Numbered from the stretch's first letter, positions 46,416 to 56,075 are shown. The stretch is 64,000 nucleotides of DNA from Pseudoalteromonas sp. R3 (GCF_004014715.1 NZ_CP034835.1:1488001-1552000); one strand, 5' to 3'. The notes: a model not told the origin generated them from the letters alone. Translations and numbers: made by a program.

Positions 46416-47027
46416 TTATTCAACGGCGGCGATAAAGCGGCGTTCCACTTCCTGCCAGTAGATCACCTTATAAAATGCTTCAATATACTCAGGTCTGCGG
46501 TTTTGATATTTCAGATAATAAGCGTGCTCCCAGACATCCAAGCCTAAAATGGGCGTCAGTCCGTCCATGAACGGACTGTCCTGATTCAGTGAACTGGTTA
46601 CCTCCAGGCGCTTCTGATCGTTAACCACCAACCAGGCCCAGCCACTGCCAAAGCGGCTTACAGCGGCTTGTGTAAACTGGGCTTTAAAGGCCTCAAAGTC
46701 ACCAAATGCATGGTTAATCGCGTCGGATAGCGTGCCCTGATGCAAGTGTCCGCCCTGTGGTGACATGATCTCCCAGAATAAAGAGTGGTTATTGTGGCCA
46801 CCAACGTGGTCACGCACGGCGCCGCGCAATGCTTCGGGCAGATCGCGAATATGGGTGAGCAATTCGATACTTGTTTGATCCTCAAACTCGCTCCCTGCGA
46901 GTGCAGCATTGGCTTTGTTGACATACGTCTGGTGATGCAAGGTATGATGAATTTCCATCGTTTTACTATCGATATGCGGTTCGAGTGCCTCATAGGCATA
47001 AGGTAATGCAGGCAGAGTAAACGCCAT
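46416..47027 (-). CDS. sodA: Superoxide dismutase, manganese type
   Basis: From the ATG at 47027 (GGAGAG upstream) this is a 203-residue Fe/Mn superoxide dismutase. Metal ligands lie in [22 protein letters not shown] and [18 protein letters not shown]. The NQDSP segment is characteristic of Mn enzymes rather than Fe ones. It removes superoxide in the cytoplasm. An overlapping upstream gene precedes it on the same strand. Confidence 0.93.
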   Translation of the reverse strand: MAFTLPALPYAYEALEPHIDSKTMEIHHTLHHQTYVNKANAALAGSEFEDQTSIELLTHIRDLPEALRGAVRDHVGGHNNHSLFWEIMSPQGGHLHQGTLSDAINHAFGDFEAFKAQFTQAAVSRFGSGWAWLVVNDQKRLEVTSSLNQDSPFMDGLTPILGLDVWEHAYYLKYQNRRPEYIEAFYKVIYWQEVERRFIAAVE

Positions 47028-47043
47028 ACTTCTCTCCTTTTGG

Positions 47044-47547
47044 TTAATGAAAATGAGTCGTTGAATGTGGTGCATCCAGCACCTGAGTAGCCCAGCTAAC
47101 CAAGGTGGTGTTTGCTTCATGGGAATTAATAAACCGTATTAGCTCCTCGCGTGTTCTCAGACTATGACGCATCGCAGTCATCGCTATCTGGGGATTAGCA
47201 TGGTCGCAAAGCTGGGTGAGACAGAGGTGCACATTGATAAGCTGTTCACAAGCTTTGTGTGGTTCTGAGAGGGCGAGATAGCAGTCGGCCAGATTATGTG
47301 CAGCCACAACAAAAGCTGGACAGCAATGTGCTAATGCTTCTTCCTGAAGCTGGCTATCGTATTGATGAGTAAAATACTCGATTAAATTGCTGACCAGATA
47401 GAGGGCACTGTGATACTGATCTCTTGCTAAATAAAATGACTGGCTTTCAAAAGCGTGGTTGCCTTTGGTGATTGCTGTTTGCCATGGGGCGAGTGCATTT
47501 TCAAGCAAGCTGGTGGTGTCATTCAATACAGGATAAGATTGCAGCAT
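47044..47547 (-). CDS. Hypothetical helical protein upstream of sodA
   Basis: From the ATG at 47547, with GAGGAG upstream, this is a 167-residue, mostly helical cytoplasmic protein. Repeating helix pairs ([40 protein letters not shown]) suggest a TPR-like fold. It ends in HSTTHFH. It is 16 bases ahead of sodA and probably co-transcribed with it. I do not recognise a characterised family. A weak Fur-like stretch lies upstream. Confidence 0.7.
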   Translation of the reverse strand: MLQSYPVLNDTTSLLENALAPWQTAITKGNHAFESQSFYLARDQYHSALYLVSNLIEYFTHQYDSQLQEEALAHCCPAFVVAAHNLADCYLALSEPHKACEQLINVHLCLTQLCDHANPQIAMTAMRHSLRTREELIRFINSHEANTTLVSWATQVLDAPHSTTHFH

Positions 47548-47620
47548 TAAGGGCTCCTCGTCAGTAACATAGGGTACGGGCACAGGCATCGGTATCTAAT
47601 CTATACATAAAAACACAAAT

Positions 47621-47639
47621 AAAAATTATTGTCATTTAT
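47621..47639 (-). promoter_or_regulatory. Weak Fur-like site upstream of the sodA operon
   Basis: Read on the minus strand, 47639-47621 matches the Fur 19-mer at 12 of 19 positions by hand. Fur control of sodA is known in E. coli; here it is only a candidate. Confidence 0.3.
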
Positions 47640-47730
47640 ATTTGTGGGTTGTCACGTACTTTGAGGGGTTGCTCTTATCACATTGAGCGTGAGGTGTCGG
47701 AGCACTCGGAGAAAGGAATGGCAAGGCGAT

Positions 47731-47762
47731 AAAAAGGCAAGGGAGCGGGACGCGCGCTTGCC
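47731..47762 (-). terminator. Probable terminator after yghU
   Basis: On the minus strand GGCAAG pairs with CTTGCC across a GC-rich loop (47736-47741 with 47757-47762), then five Ts (47735-47731). Confidence 0.6.
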
Positions 47763-47776
47763 CTGAAAGGACCTGT

Positions 47777-48631
47777 TTACTGATTCAGTACAGCGTCAAT
47801 ATCTGCTGCACTGTGGCGCTCGGGGAGTTGCTCCTGTGGTTCGCCAAAGGTCCGGTTGACTATCCTGCCACGTTGTACGGCCGGGCGAGATTCAATCTGT
47901 TTAGCCCAGCGTACCACATGCGTATACTGCTCAACCTGTAAAAATTCACCGGCATCATAGAGTTTGCCCAGGGCCAGATTGCCATACCAGGGCCAGATAG
48001 CCATATCGGCAATACTGTAGTGATCGCCTGCAACATATTGGTGGTGTGCCAGCCGTTTGTCTAATACATCCAGCTGGCGCTTGGCTTCCATAGCAAAGCG
48101 GTTGATGGGGTATTCTTGTTTGTCGTCCGCATAGGCGTAAAAGTGGCCAAACCCGCCTCCCAAAAATGGGGCTGAGCCTTGTGCCCAGAATAACCAGTTC
48201 AGGGTGTCTGTTCTTTGTACTCCAGAAGACGGGAGAAACTGACCAAACTTTTCGGCCAAATAAACGAGAATAGACGCAGATTCAAAGACATTGACCTTTG
48301 TTTCACCTGATTTATCGACCAGGGCAGGAATTTTAGAGTTTGGATTGACGGCAACAAAACCAGACGAGAATTGTTCAGCTTCTCCAATATTGATCAGGTG
48401 TGCATCGTATTCGGCTTCGGCTACCCCAAGGGCCAGCAATTCTTCCAGCAAAATAGTCACCTTTTGGCCGTTTGGTGTACCAAGCGAGTAAAGCTGCAAA
48501 GGGTGTGTGCCGACGGGCAGTGCCTGTTCATATCTGGCACCTGATTCAGGGCTATTAATATTGGCCCATTTATTATCGCTACTGGGCTGGTGTGTCCACA
48601 CCTTAGGAGGCGTATAGGTGTTGTTACTCAT
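47777..48631 (-). CDS. yghU: Glutathione-dependent disulfide-bond oxidoreductase YghU
   Basis: A 284-residue nu-class glutathione transferase. The YghU-type N-terminus (TYTPPKVW) is followed by a thioredoxin-fold domain with TPNGQKVTILLEEL and NPNSKIPALVD, and a helical GST C-domain with HQYVAGDHYSIADMAIWPWYG. YghU reduces organic hydroperoxides and disulfides using two glutathiones. Monocistronic on the minus strand. Confidence 0.93.
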   Translation of the reverse strand: MSNNTYTPPKVWTHQPSSDNKWANINSPESGARYEQALPVGTHPLQLYSLGTPNGQKVTILLEELLALGVAEAEYDAHLINIGEAEQFSSGFVAVNPNSKIPALVDKSGETKVNVFESASILVYLAEKFGQFLPSSGVQRTDTLNWLFWAQGSAPFLGGGFGHFYAYADDKQEYPINRFAMEAKRQLDVLDKRLAHHQYVAGDHYSIADMAIWPWYGNLALGKLYDAGEFLQVEQYTHVVRWAKQIESRPAVQRGRIVNRTFGEPQEQLPERHSAADIDAVLNQ

Positions 48632-48734
48632 GTGATCTCCTTGAATATAATGGGTGTTAACCGGATAACCCTCACCTTAGCGCTAATTCTGCTAATCTGC
48701 CAGCAGCAAAATGCCAAGAAAAACAACGAGAGAA

Positions 48735-48763
48735 GGGTAACGGGCAGGAGGTCGCCGTTACCC
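48735..48763 (-). terminator. Hairpin after the chitinase gene
   Basis: GGGTAACGG (48735-48743) and CCGTTACCC (48755-48763), perfect 9-bp stem 14 bases after the chitinase stop; no clear T-run. Confidence 0.55.
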
Positions 48764-48776
48764 TGTGGTCAGGTGT

Positions 48777-51347
48777 TTATCGACCCTGATTCATTTCGGT
48801 GAGTTTGTTACCAACAGGTACTGAGAAGTTGTAGCCATCGAATTTATCCCAGTTGATAGACCAGGTCATAACACCCCCAAAAGCAGGGTAGTTATGACTG
48901 GGCACTATGGTACCGCATTGGGTGCCCTTGGTGAGGCAATCCAGCGCCGCGATGATATTGGCAATGGGAGCCTGACCAGAGTTGGCGGATTGCGGGCCGG
49001 ATGGCAGGCCAATGGCAACTTGGTCATCCCTAAGCGGCATAAAGCGGCTACCATCGGCCAGGTCGAACCCTTCAATCAGCATTTTGGCGTGTGCGACCAT
49101 CATATTGACTGAGCCTTCCGGTGCGCTGCCTGGCTCGTATGGGTTGGGCAGTCCACCATTGTTGTAGAGCTGCACATGCAGTAAGTCCAGCGTGTCTCTG
49201 AGTTCGTTGATCAATGGAATGTATGCGCCCCAAATGCCGGAGTAGGCTATCATACCGCCATGAACGTAAGGATGTTCCGGCGCCATGGTGAGCACCATAT
49301 CACCACCGATATTCTGCTCTATCTGCTTAATTGCTCTGGGCAGGCGGGCTTGTATTTGTGAGCCATGCAACAAATTAGAGCCACTTTCCAGGTCAATATC
49401 CAGACCATCAAATCCCCACTCCTGAATGATTGCAGTAAGAGTGCTTACAAAATTTGCTTCATCAGCATCTGTGTTCAGCGTAATGGTGCCTTCAGCGCCA
49501 CCCAGGCTGAGCACAAAAATTTTGCCCTGGGCCTGTAGTGCCTGCATATCGGTTTTGAATTTAGCGGGATCGATGGGTGGGCAGTTAGAGCGAATGTCCT
49601 TTTCAAAGGGCTTGAAGTGAACCGTACCATTAGAGGAACGATCGTTTTCTGCAAAGGCAATGTCAATGATGTCCCAGGCGTCGGAGATCTGATCCAATGG
49701 AATAGGGCAGCCAGCCGGATTTACAAAGTTGTGCCAGTAGCCTATGAGTTTATGGGTTTTGCCAACCGGTGGCGTAATGACAGTGACAGTAGCGGCCGGG
49801 CTGCTTGCTGTATCTCCCGATGTGCTGGTCGCGGTTGCATAGATGCTGTGTTGTCCAACTGTTGCTGGCGCGTAGTTAAACTCATAAGGTGCCTGGGTAT
49901 CACTGCCAACTTTTACCCCGTTGGCATAAAAATCGACTATCGAGATCTGACCGCTGAGCGCCTGAGCATTGGCTTTGATGGTGATTGTATTACCCAGTAC
50001 ATATTGAGTTCCCGCAGTTGGGGCGGTTAAATCAACGACCAGTGGCTGATCGGTAACCGTGACCTGGATAGTTTGTTGGCTCTGATTGCTCTCGTTATCG
50101 ATTGCAACGGCACTGAGAGTAACGGGCCCGGTGTTGCCTGGGGTCCACTCAACAGTCAGTGTATTTTGTACGGTGCTGCCAAGTAAGGTTTGATCAGCAA
50201 ATAATTCTAATTGCGAGATAGTCCCATCGGCATCGGAGGCACTGACAGCAATCTGTGTAGGCTGGTTACGCAGTAAAGTGGCATTATCGTTAGGCTGAGT
50301 AAAGCTAATTTCGGGCGCGATCGCGCAGATCCCCAAATCGCTCCAGGCGTCCTGCCAGTGTTGACCTGTGCCGGGCTCGTAGGCCCATGCCGCACTGGAA
50401 CTGCACCAGCCAGCGATGTCGCAGCGATATTTGCGATTATTGTGTGCTACCAGCTCACCACTTTGATAGCTTTGACCGGCTCGATAAGTGCTCAGACCTG
50501 CGCAGCCACCTGAGCTTGCAGCGCTCACCTCAATGGTCACACTGGCTTCAGCGGTTGCGCCTTTGTCGTCTTGTGCAATGACTCTGAGCTGTTTGTTGCC
50601 GGGACTCACGGTCACAAAATCATGGCGAAAAGGTGGGCTACTGAGTGTTGTCAGACGCTGAGCATCTCGCCACATTTCGACCTGCACAACCTGGCCATCA
50701 GTGTCAGTGGCCTGCACAGCAAGGCTAACGGTATCGCCAACTTTAAATGTTTGGTTATTTGTCGGTGTATCAATGGTGAGAGCGGGTGGTACATTGCCGT
50801 TGTCATCTCGCACCGTAATGCCTGCTGTTGCAGGTGTACTGAGGTTTCCTTTAGCGTCTACTGCCACTGCGCTCACTGTGTGCATGCCCAGCTGTGCAAA
50901 CCAGGTAAGCTGATAAGGAGGCTGGCTGAGTATACCGACGCTGATGTCGTTGACAAAAAACTCAACCTGGGCGAGATCGCCATCCTGATCACTGGCATTT
51001 GCAGCAAAAACAGCGCTGTCATTTTTGTTCAACACAGCACCATCCTGGGGGCTTACCAGGGTAACCACGGGGGCGTTGCCGCTGATGCACTGGCCAAGTT
51101 GTCGCCATACGTCAAAGGTATCGGAATTATTCGCGGGTCGCTCATTTTGATTGAACCATTTTGCCTCATAAGCTTGAGCCTGAGCACGCACCTGATCCCC
51201 TTTGCGGTACACCGTTGAACTGGACCATTCGGCGAGCGCGCTGCAGTCATAGTTGGCGGTATCGGCCTGAGCCCAGCTGTGTACTGCAATGAGTTGCAGG
51301 CCTGCGGCACAGCATAGCCTTACTAATTTTTTGTGTTCATAAATCAC
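48777..51347 (-). CDS. Secreted modular GH18 chitinase
   Basis: An 856-residue secreted enzyme that cuts chitin. Order: signal peptide ending HSWAQA; chitin-binding CBM5/12 (about 33-90, ending WRQLGQC); two Ig-like modules; a second CBM5/12 (about 283-345); two more Ig-like modules; a GH18 domain over the last ~325 residues. DGLDIDLE at 647-654 carries the catalytic Glu. The open frame begins at a GTG at 51347, but the GGAG there is correctly spaced for the ATG at 51340, which lies one frame off. One more A in the A-run at 51327-51332 would join it as MNTKKLVRL. The start is therefore doubtful. Confidence 0.9.
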   Translation of the reverse strand: MIYEHKKLVRLCCAAGLQLIAVHSWAQADTANYDCSALAEWSSSTVYRKGDQVRAQAQAYEAKWFNQNERPANNSDTFDVWRQLGQCISGNAPVVTLVSPQDGAVLNKNDSAVFAANASDQDGDLAQVEFFVNDISVGILSQPPYQLTWFAQLGMHTVSAVAVDAKGNLSTPATAGITVRDDNGNVPPALTIDTPTNNQTFKVGDTVSLAVQATDTDGQVVQVEMWRDAQRLTTLSSPPFRHDFVTVSPGNKQLRVIAQDDKGATAEASVTIEVSAASSGGCAGLSTYRAGQSYQSGELVAHNNRKYRCDIAGWCSSSAAWAYEPGTGQHWQDAWSDLGICAIAPEISFTQPNDNATLLRNQPTQIAVSASDADGTISQLELFADQTLLGSTVQNTLTVEWTPGNTGPVTLSAVAIDNESNQSQQTIQVTVTDQPLVVDLTAPTAGTQYVLGNTITIKANAQALSGQISIVDFYANGVKVGSDTQAPYEFNYAPATVGQHSIYATATSTSGDTASSPAATVTVITPPVGKTHKLIGYWHNFVNPAGCPIPLDQISDAWDIIDIAFAENDRSSNGTVHFKPFEKDIRSNCPPIDPAKFKTDMQALQAQGKIFVLSLGGAEGTITLNTDADEANFVSTLTAIIQEWGFDGLDIDLESGSNLLHGSQIQARLPRAIKQIEQNIGGDMVLTMAPEHPYVHGGMIAYSGIWGAYIPLINELRDTLDLLHVQLYNNGGLPNPYEPGSAPEGSVNMMVAHAKMLIEGFDLADGSRFMPLRDDQVAIGLPSGPQSANSGQAPIANIIAALDCLTKGTQCGTIVPSHNYPAFGGVMTWSINWDKFDGYNFSVPVGNKLTEMNQGR

Positions 51348-51413
51348 TCCGTTTTACATGTTGTATGTTTTGTAAACAAAACATTGACAGCATAGAGTGA
51401 AAAACAACCAGGA

Positions 51414-52253
51414 TCAATCGGCAGAAGCAGGCTTTTCTTTTAGCGTGACAACCCGCTGCGGGAACGGAATTTCTATGTCAGCAGCCTGGATCGCGGCATA
51501 AATGGCGCCATTGATGGCTAGTTTATGTTCGATTATCTGTGTCGTGGGCACCCAGTAGCGGTAGCTAATGATAACGGCACTGTCGCCAAACGCTTCTATG
51601 CCAACCTGAGCTTGTGGGGTGTCGGCCACGGCGTCATTATCTGACAAAATCTCATTGATGATGGCGATGGCTCTGTCTGCGCTGGCACTATAAGCGATGC
51701 CTATTTCTCCTTTGACCAGGGAGTGAGCAAAGGAGTTTTGCATTATTTCACCAATAATATGTTTATTGGGAATGGTGATCTCGACCTTTTCTTCATTGAT
51801 CAGGATTGTGTGGCCTAGCTCGATACTTTTAACCTGGCCGCAAACCCCTTTGACGGCAATGGTGTCACCCACTACAAACGGACGGGTGGCAATAATTGCT
51901 AATCCAGAACCATAGTTAGATAACATACCCTGAACGGCCAGGCCGGCACCGAGTGAGGCAGCACCAATTGCAGCAACAAACGGGGTAACACTGATGCCAA
52001 TTTTACCCAGCGCAATGATAGTGAACATCATAATAATCAGGACTTTGACCACATTGCTGACAAAGTTTGTCAGGGTTACGTCGATATTGTGTCTGAGCAT
52101 CAGGTTCTCTGTGCCTTTAGCCACTTTCTTAGCAAGCCATAATCCAAGGATCAGGATCACCAAGGCACCTAACAATTGCATACTATAAGTCACCAGGTAA
52201 TTCCTGATCAGCACGTAGTAGTGTTCGATCTGTGCTATTTCTTGTTCTATCAT
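51414..52253 (-). CDS. mscS: Small-conductance mechanosensitive channel (MscS family)
   Basis: MscS opens under membrane tension to release solutes in hypo-osmotic shock. From the ATG at 52253 (AGGAG seven bases upstream) this is 279 residues; another ATG at 52268 is less favoured. Three helices include TM3 with GAASLGAGLAVQGMLSNYGSG, the pore-lining Gly/Ala pattern, followed by the cytoplasmic beta domain (RPFVVGDTIAVKGVCGQVKS). Length matches E. coli MscS (286). Confidence 0.93.
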   Translation of the reverse strand: MIEQEIAQIEHYYVLIRNYLVTYSMQLLGALVILILGLWLAKKVAKGTENLMLRHNIDVTLTNFVSNVVKVLIIMMFTIIALGKIGISVTPFVAAIGAASLGAGLAVQGMLSNYGSGLAIIATRPFVVGDTIAVKGVCGQVKSIELGHTILINEEKVEITIPNKHIIGEIMQNSFAHSLVKGEIGIAYSASADRAIAIINEILSDNDAVADTPQAQVGIEAFGDSAVIISYRYWVPTTQIIEHKLAINGAIYAAIQAADIEIPFPQRVVTLKEKPASAD

Positions 52254-52328
52254 GCTGTGCTCCTGCATTGCTGAAACGGGGCGGGCATTTCAGCTTATTT
52301 TTTGATGATTGATATTATTTTTCTCAGT

Positions 52329-53021
52329 TTAGCTGATTATGCCTTGTAACAGTGTAAAAAGCATTGGCACCCAGCTCGCGGTGATGACTGCACTGATAAT
52401 CATCGCGGCAGATGCAAAGGCTCCTGCTGCCGGGTGATGTTCCATGGCTGCGGCGGTACCAATTGCATGGCAGGCCACACCCAGTGCTATGCCTTTGGAC
52501 TGAGGCTTGGTTACACCTGCAAGGGTAAGCAACGACAAGCCGAATACGCCCCCCAGTACACCAATCAGGATCACCATGATGGCGGCTATTCCGGGCAGTC
52601 CTGCGAGTGAATCGGTTACGATAAGCGTGATAGGTGTGGTCACAGACAGGGCCATCAAAGACGCAGTGAGTGTACTGGGGGCGCTAAACAACTGACAAAG
52701 CCAAAAGGCAATCAATGTTGCGCAGGTGATCCCAATGAAGCTACTGAGACTGATGAGTAACAGGTATGGTCGTATGGCGTGCAGTTGTTGATAAAGGGGC
52801 AGGGCAAGTGCAACGACCGCAACTTCAAGAAATAAGCTGATAGGCTGTGTGGCATTACGGTAGTCAATGTAGTCAATATCGCTAATTAGCAGCGTCGTGC
52901 TGATAATTATAATGCATAACAACACGGGATTAAGCAGGGGCGAATGCCACCTTTGGTTTACCCGTCGCATAAAGGCAAATAACACCAGGGTGAAGGTGCA
53001 ACCCACCAGTAGATTAATCAT
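52329..53021 (-). CDS. LrgB-family membrane protein
   Basis: A 230-residue protein with about seven hydrophobic helices, of the LrgB/CidB/YohK family. Conserved features are SLMALSVTTPITLIV and GVACHAIGTAAAMEH near the C-terminus. It overlaps the lrgA-like gene by 8 bases. LrgAB pairs influence murein hydrolase activity and, in some bacteria, pyruvate transport; the function here is family-based. Confidence 0.9.
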   Translation of the reverse strand: MINLLVGCTFTLVLFAFMRRVNQRWHSPLLNPVLLCIIIISTTLLISDIDYIDYRNATQPISLFLEVAVVALALPLYQQLHAIRPYLLLISLSSFIGITCATLIAFWLCQLFSAPSTLTASLMALSVTTPITLIVTDSLAGLPGIAAIMVILIGVLGGVFGLSLLTLAGVTKPQSKGIALGVACHAIGTAAAMEHHPAAGAFASAAMIISAVITASWVPMLFTLLQGIIS

Positions 53022-53379
53022 GATACCTGCCCAGATTTGCCAGTTTACCTGTCAGTACGAGACCCAATACGGGTACCAAAATCAGAACGCTCATCAACAG
53101 CCAGGCATTATGGCTAAACACCTCTAAATAGCTGACTAACCCGACTCCAGCAGGGATGAAAAATAACGCCATGTATTTTAATATCGGACCACAAGAAGGA
53201 AGTAAATGTTTACTATTAATTATACCCGATTGCAGTAAGCCAAATAACATCAACATGCCCAGCAGGGGAGCTGGCAAGCTCAAAGCTAAGGCCGCAGTGA
53301 TTAGCCTGGCAGCCCAGAGGCACCCGATTAGAATGCTAAGGGATGCGATAAATCGCAAAGTTATCATCATAATGGACAC
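53014..53379 (-). CDS. LrgA/CidA-family holin-like protein
   Basis: A 121-residue protein with about four membrane helices. The family block LPAPLLGMLMLFGLLQSG sits near residue 35, and FFIPAGVGLVSYLEVF in the middle. It is the first gene of the overlapping lrgA-lrgB pair. It could modulate autolysis or small-acid transport. Confidence 0.9.
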   Translation of the reverse strand: MSIMMITLRFIASLSILIGCLWAARLITAALALSLPAPLLGMLMLFGLLQSGIINSKHLLPSCGPILKYMALFFIPAGVGLVSYLEVFSHNAWLLMSVLILVPVLGLVLTGKLANLGRYHD

Positions 53380-53440
53380 TCAAGTGATCAAATCTGATGT
53401 TATTCTCGGTGGCTAATGGATTGCTTACAATGAGACCTTC

Positions 53441-54235
53441 TTACCATTTTTTCCGTGGCTTAAAAGGCTTAGGTTGCTCCGTATGGCGACCATTGTGCAT
53501 AGCCACTCGAGTGTTTTTTGACAACAACAGTTTGATCTGAAACCAGGTCTCCTGCCACAGCAGCTTTCTGCGCTGGGGGTGATAGGCAGTGTTATATAAA
53601 TGCTTGACGGCAGCCAGGGCATCCGGAGAAATAGCGGTTACCCGGGTGAGGCGTTCTTGAATGGCAAACAAAGGGTCGTCGCTGACTTGTGTGATTAACC
53701 CCAACTCGCGGGCTTGCTTGGCATCAATGCGTTGTGGGTTAGAAGCCAGCCAAAGCGCCTGATCATGATTTAATATACCCGGCAGCAGTATGCTAGTACT
53801 CATATCAGGACACAGTCCCCAGCGTGATTCCATAATGGCAAATTGGGCATCTGGCGCTGCAATGCGATAGTCTGCTCCGAGCGCGATATGTAAGCCCCCT
53901 CCCAGACAATTTCCCCGTACCAGGGCAAACACAGGAACAGGTAATGTGCGCCAGCCCAGTGCGACCCGCTGTACGAGATTGGCATTGCCTGGTAACCATT
54001 TAAATAACAGCGATACAATGTTAGCTGGCTTTTTCATGACTGCACCTACATCCAGCCCAGAACAAAAATGCGGCCCCTGACCTTGCAGCACAACAGCACG
54101 TAGCTGGCGATTGCGTTTGAGCTTGTGGATGATGTTATCCAACTGTTTAAACATGTCGTAGGATAAAGCATTTTGCTTTTCGGGCCTGTCGAGGGTAACC
54201 CAGGCGATACCATCAATTGTCTCTAACTGGACCAT
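53441..54235 (-). CDS. Enoyl-CoA hydratase/isomerase (crotonase) family protein
   Basis: From the ATG at 54235 (AAGGAAA upstream) this is 264 residues of the crotonase fold. WVTLDRPEKQNALSYDM opens the domain. The CoA-binding oxyanion regions appear as FCSGLDVGAV and RGNCLGGGLHIALGADYRIA, followed by ESRWGLCPDMS. The second glutamate typical of true hydratases is not evident: the block reads RWGLCPDMS rather than an E-x-x-x-G-x-x-P form with both acids, so isomerase or another crotonase chemistry is possible. Free-standing. Confidence 0.82.
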   Translation of the reverse strand: MVQLETIDGIAWVTLDRPEKQNALSYDMFKQLDNIIHKLKRNRQLRAVVLQGQGPHFCSGLDVGAVMKKPANIVSLLFKWLPGNANLVQRVALGWRTLPVPVFALVRGNCLGGGLHIALGADYRIAAPDAQFAIMESRWGLCPDMSTSILLPGILNHDQALWLASNPQRIDAKQARELGLITQVSDDPLFAIQERLTRVTAISPDALAAVKHLYNTAYHPQRRKLLWQETWFQIKLLLSKNTRVAMHNGRHTEQPKPFKPRKKW

Positions 54236-54461
54236 GTGTTTTTCCTTCTTTGGCACATCATTATTATTCTGATAGTTTGCAGGGCAAGCATAGAGTAATT
54301 ACTTTAATGGTGCCAGTGGTAATTAGCGCACAAACTGGATGGCAAATTTACTATTTTCATGTAACTGAGCGGTATTTTTGTTAAAACTAACTAAAAGCCG
54401 TAGCATTGCAAATTTGCTATTTGCTACTATACCACTCAATTTTGACAGACGAGGTGATGTA

Positions 54462-54779
54462 ATGTCTGCACGTTTAAGTTCCATCGAAGAAGTGAGCCAG
54501 CAGGCCTATGATATTTTCTTAGAGCTTGCCCCTGACAATCTTACCATTGAGGACATTGAGCTATTCAATGCCCACAGCGAAGAGCTGGGATACATTGAAG
54601 ACAGCGTTCCAGACGAGAGCTGGGCTTCGCTGGTTGCCTATGAACAGGAGACCGAAGCGGAATATTTTGTTCAGGTGACCATAGGTTTGGAAACAGAGCA
54701 AGGTGACCTGATGTTTGCCAAAGTTCTGATCAGCCGTGATTTAGATGCCCCGTTTTGCCACATAATTTGGAAGCAGTAA
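54462..54779 (+). CDS. Acidic hypothetical protein
   Basis: From the ATG at 54462, with GACGAGGTG upstream, this is a 105-residue acidic cytoplasmic protein (MSARLSSIEEVSQQAYDIFL...) ending FCHIIWKQ. The earlier in-frame ATG at 54378 is rejected because it lacks an RBS and adds non-conserved residues. I do not recognise the family. It is followed within 15 bases by an outer membrane protein gene on the same strand. Confidence 0.7.
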   Translation: MSARLSSIEEVSQQAYDIFLELAPDNLTIEDIELFNAHSEELGYIEDSVPDESWASLVAYEQETEAEYFVQVTIGLETEQGDLMFAKVLISRDLDAPFCHIIWKQ

Positions 54780-54793
54780 GAGAAATCAGCTCA

Positions 54794-55621
54794 GTGAAGT
54801 ACACCGTTTTTTTCCTATACTGCGCAGGACTCTTGTTCAGCGTGAAAGCACTTGCTGTTGATCCATTCGAAGATTTTCATGAATATGGTGAGCTGTCAGA
54901 TGAAGAGATCCATGCTCTTCACGAGGGTGAATTTTTATATGGTGATGTGGAATTTGGTGTGTTGCTCAATCGCGGTAATACCAGTAATACCGCGTTTAAA
55001 CTTAAAAGCAATCTGTATCAGGACTTTAAATACTGGCGGAACCAGTTTAAATTCGACGGCGCTTACCGCCGTGAAGTTGACCCGGATACCAACATTGAAG
55101 ACGAAACGGCTTCTCGCTACTTCCTGTCAGCGCAGGGCAACTATAAAATAGGACAGAAGAACACCTCCCTATTTGTCTACGGAGATTACGAGGTCGACAA
55201 ATTCAATGGTCGGGAATACACCACAACGTTTGTTGTTGGTTACGGTAATCGCATATTTGAGGGACGAAAGAACACCGTAGATGTGGATATCGGGCCAGGA
55301 TTGTCTATGTACCGACGTGAAGACGAGACTGAGCTGGAGCTGGGTCAAGAACGGGTTGAAAGAGGCCACTTGTTGCGTGCTGCATTACAATGGGAACGAA
55401 CTGTATCTAAGCGTACCCGTTTTAATCAGGATGTCAGCTACGAAAGATCACTGTCAGGCCTCGGTGCGCGCATTCTATCTGAAACGGCACTGATTAGTCA
55501 GGTAATGGGCGGGGTGTCCATGAAGGTGGCCTATACCTATCGATATCACTCTCAACCAGAAGAAGACAAAGAGAAAGTGGATAGCGAGATTGGTGTCACA
55601 CTGGTTTATAGCTTTAATTAA
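54794..55621 (+). CDS. DUF481-type outer membrane beta-barrel protein (YdiY-like)
   Basis: Starting at the GTG at 54794 gives a clean signal peptide (MKYTVFFLYCAGLLFSVKAL, cleavage near ALA). The 275-residue protein is then an alternating beta-barrel of the DUF481 family: VEFGVLLNRGNTSNTAFKLK and repeated strands up to VTLVYSFN with a C-terminal Asn after Phe. An ATG at 54755 would overlap the upstream gene and hide the signal. DUF481 barrels are salt or acid induced in some bacteria; the role is unknown. Confidence 0.85.
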   Translation: MKYTVFFLYCAGLLFSVKALAVDPFEDFHEYGELSDEEIHALHEGEFLYGDVEFGVLLNRGNTSNTAFKLKSNLYQDFKYWRNQFKFDGAYRREVDPDTNIEDETASRYFLSAQGNYKIGQKNTSLFVYGDYEVDKFNGREYTTTFVVGYGNRIFEGRKNTVDVDIGPGLSMYRREDETELELGQERVERGHLLRAALQWERTVSKRTRFNQDVSYERSLSGLGARILSETALISQVMGGVSMKVAYTYRYHSQPEEDKEKVDSEIGVTLVYSFN

Positions 55622-55634
55622 GGTGTTTTAGCAG

Positions 55635-56075
55635 ATGTACAAAAAGACCCAATGGTCCTGGATAATTTGGATGTTTCTTACGTGGTTTGCCACTTTTGTT
55701 GCACTCGCCATATTTTTATTGGGCCACAATGCACTGTTGTATGGTTTCATCGGCATACTGGTCCTGATCGGCTACTTGTTCTATGGGTTAACGCTTGAAG
55801 TTGATAAAGATAAGCGAACGGTAAGCTGGTGGTTTGGTCCTGGGGTATTGAAAAAAACAGTCAAGGTGGACGAGCTACAATCATATTGTGCTGTAACCAA
55901 TTCGTTTCGTCACGGCATCGGTGTCAAGATCACCCACGATGGTTGGGTTTACGCTGCACATGGTTTTAAAGCCATTGAATTCGAACTGGACGATGGCTCT
56001 AAATATCGCATAGGTACAAACGATCAAAGTGGCGTATTGGCTGCCATTGAAGAAATTGAAAAAAGCGCCAAATAG
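55635..56075 (+). CDS. Two-helix membrane protein of unknown function
   Basis: A 146-residue protein with two N-terminal helices (about 9-28 and 33-52) and a soluble C-terminal half rich in beta strands (RTVSWWFGPGVLKKTVKVDE, GIGVKITHDGWVYAAHGF). This resembles bacterial PH-like membrane proteins. It follows the DUF481 gene by 13 bases and ends inside a terminator stem. No recognised name. Confidence 0.72.
   Translation: MYKKTQWSWIIWMFLTWFATFVALAIFLLGHNALLYGFIGILVLIGYLFYGLTLEVDKDKRTVSWWFGPGVLKKTVKVDELQSYCAVTNSFRHGIGVKITHDGWVYAAHGFKAIEFELDDGSKYRIGTNDQSGVLAAIEEIEKSAK

Noticed and set aside
47621..47639. Calling a confident Fur box for the sodA operon
   Set aside because: Only 12 of 19 consensus positions match by hand; retained as a weak candidate.
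50571..51218. 215-codon plus-strand ORF opposite the chitinase
   Set aside because: Antisense shadow of the Ig-like repeats; no signal, motif or RBS.
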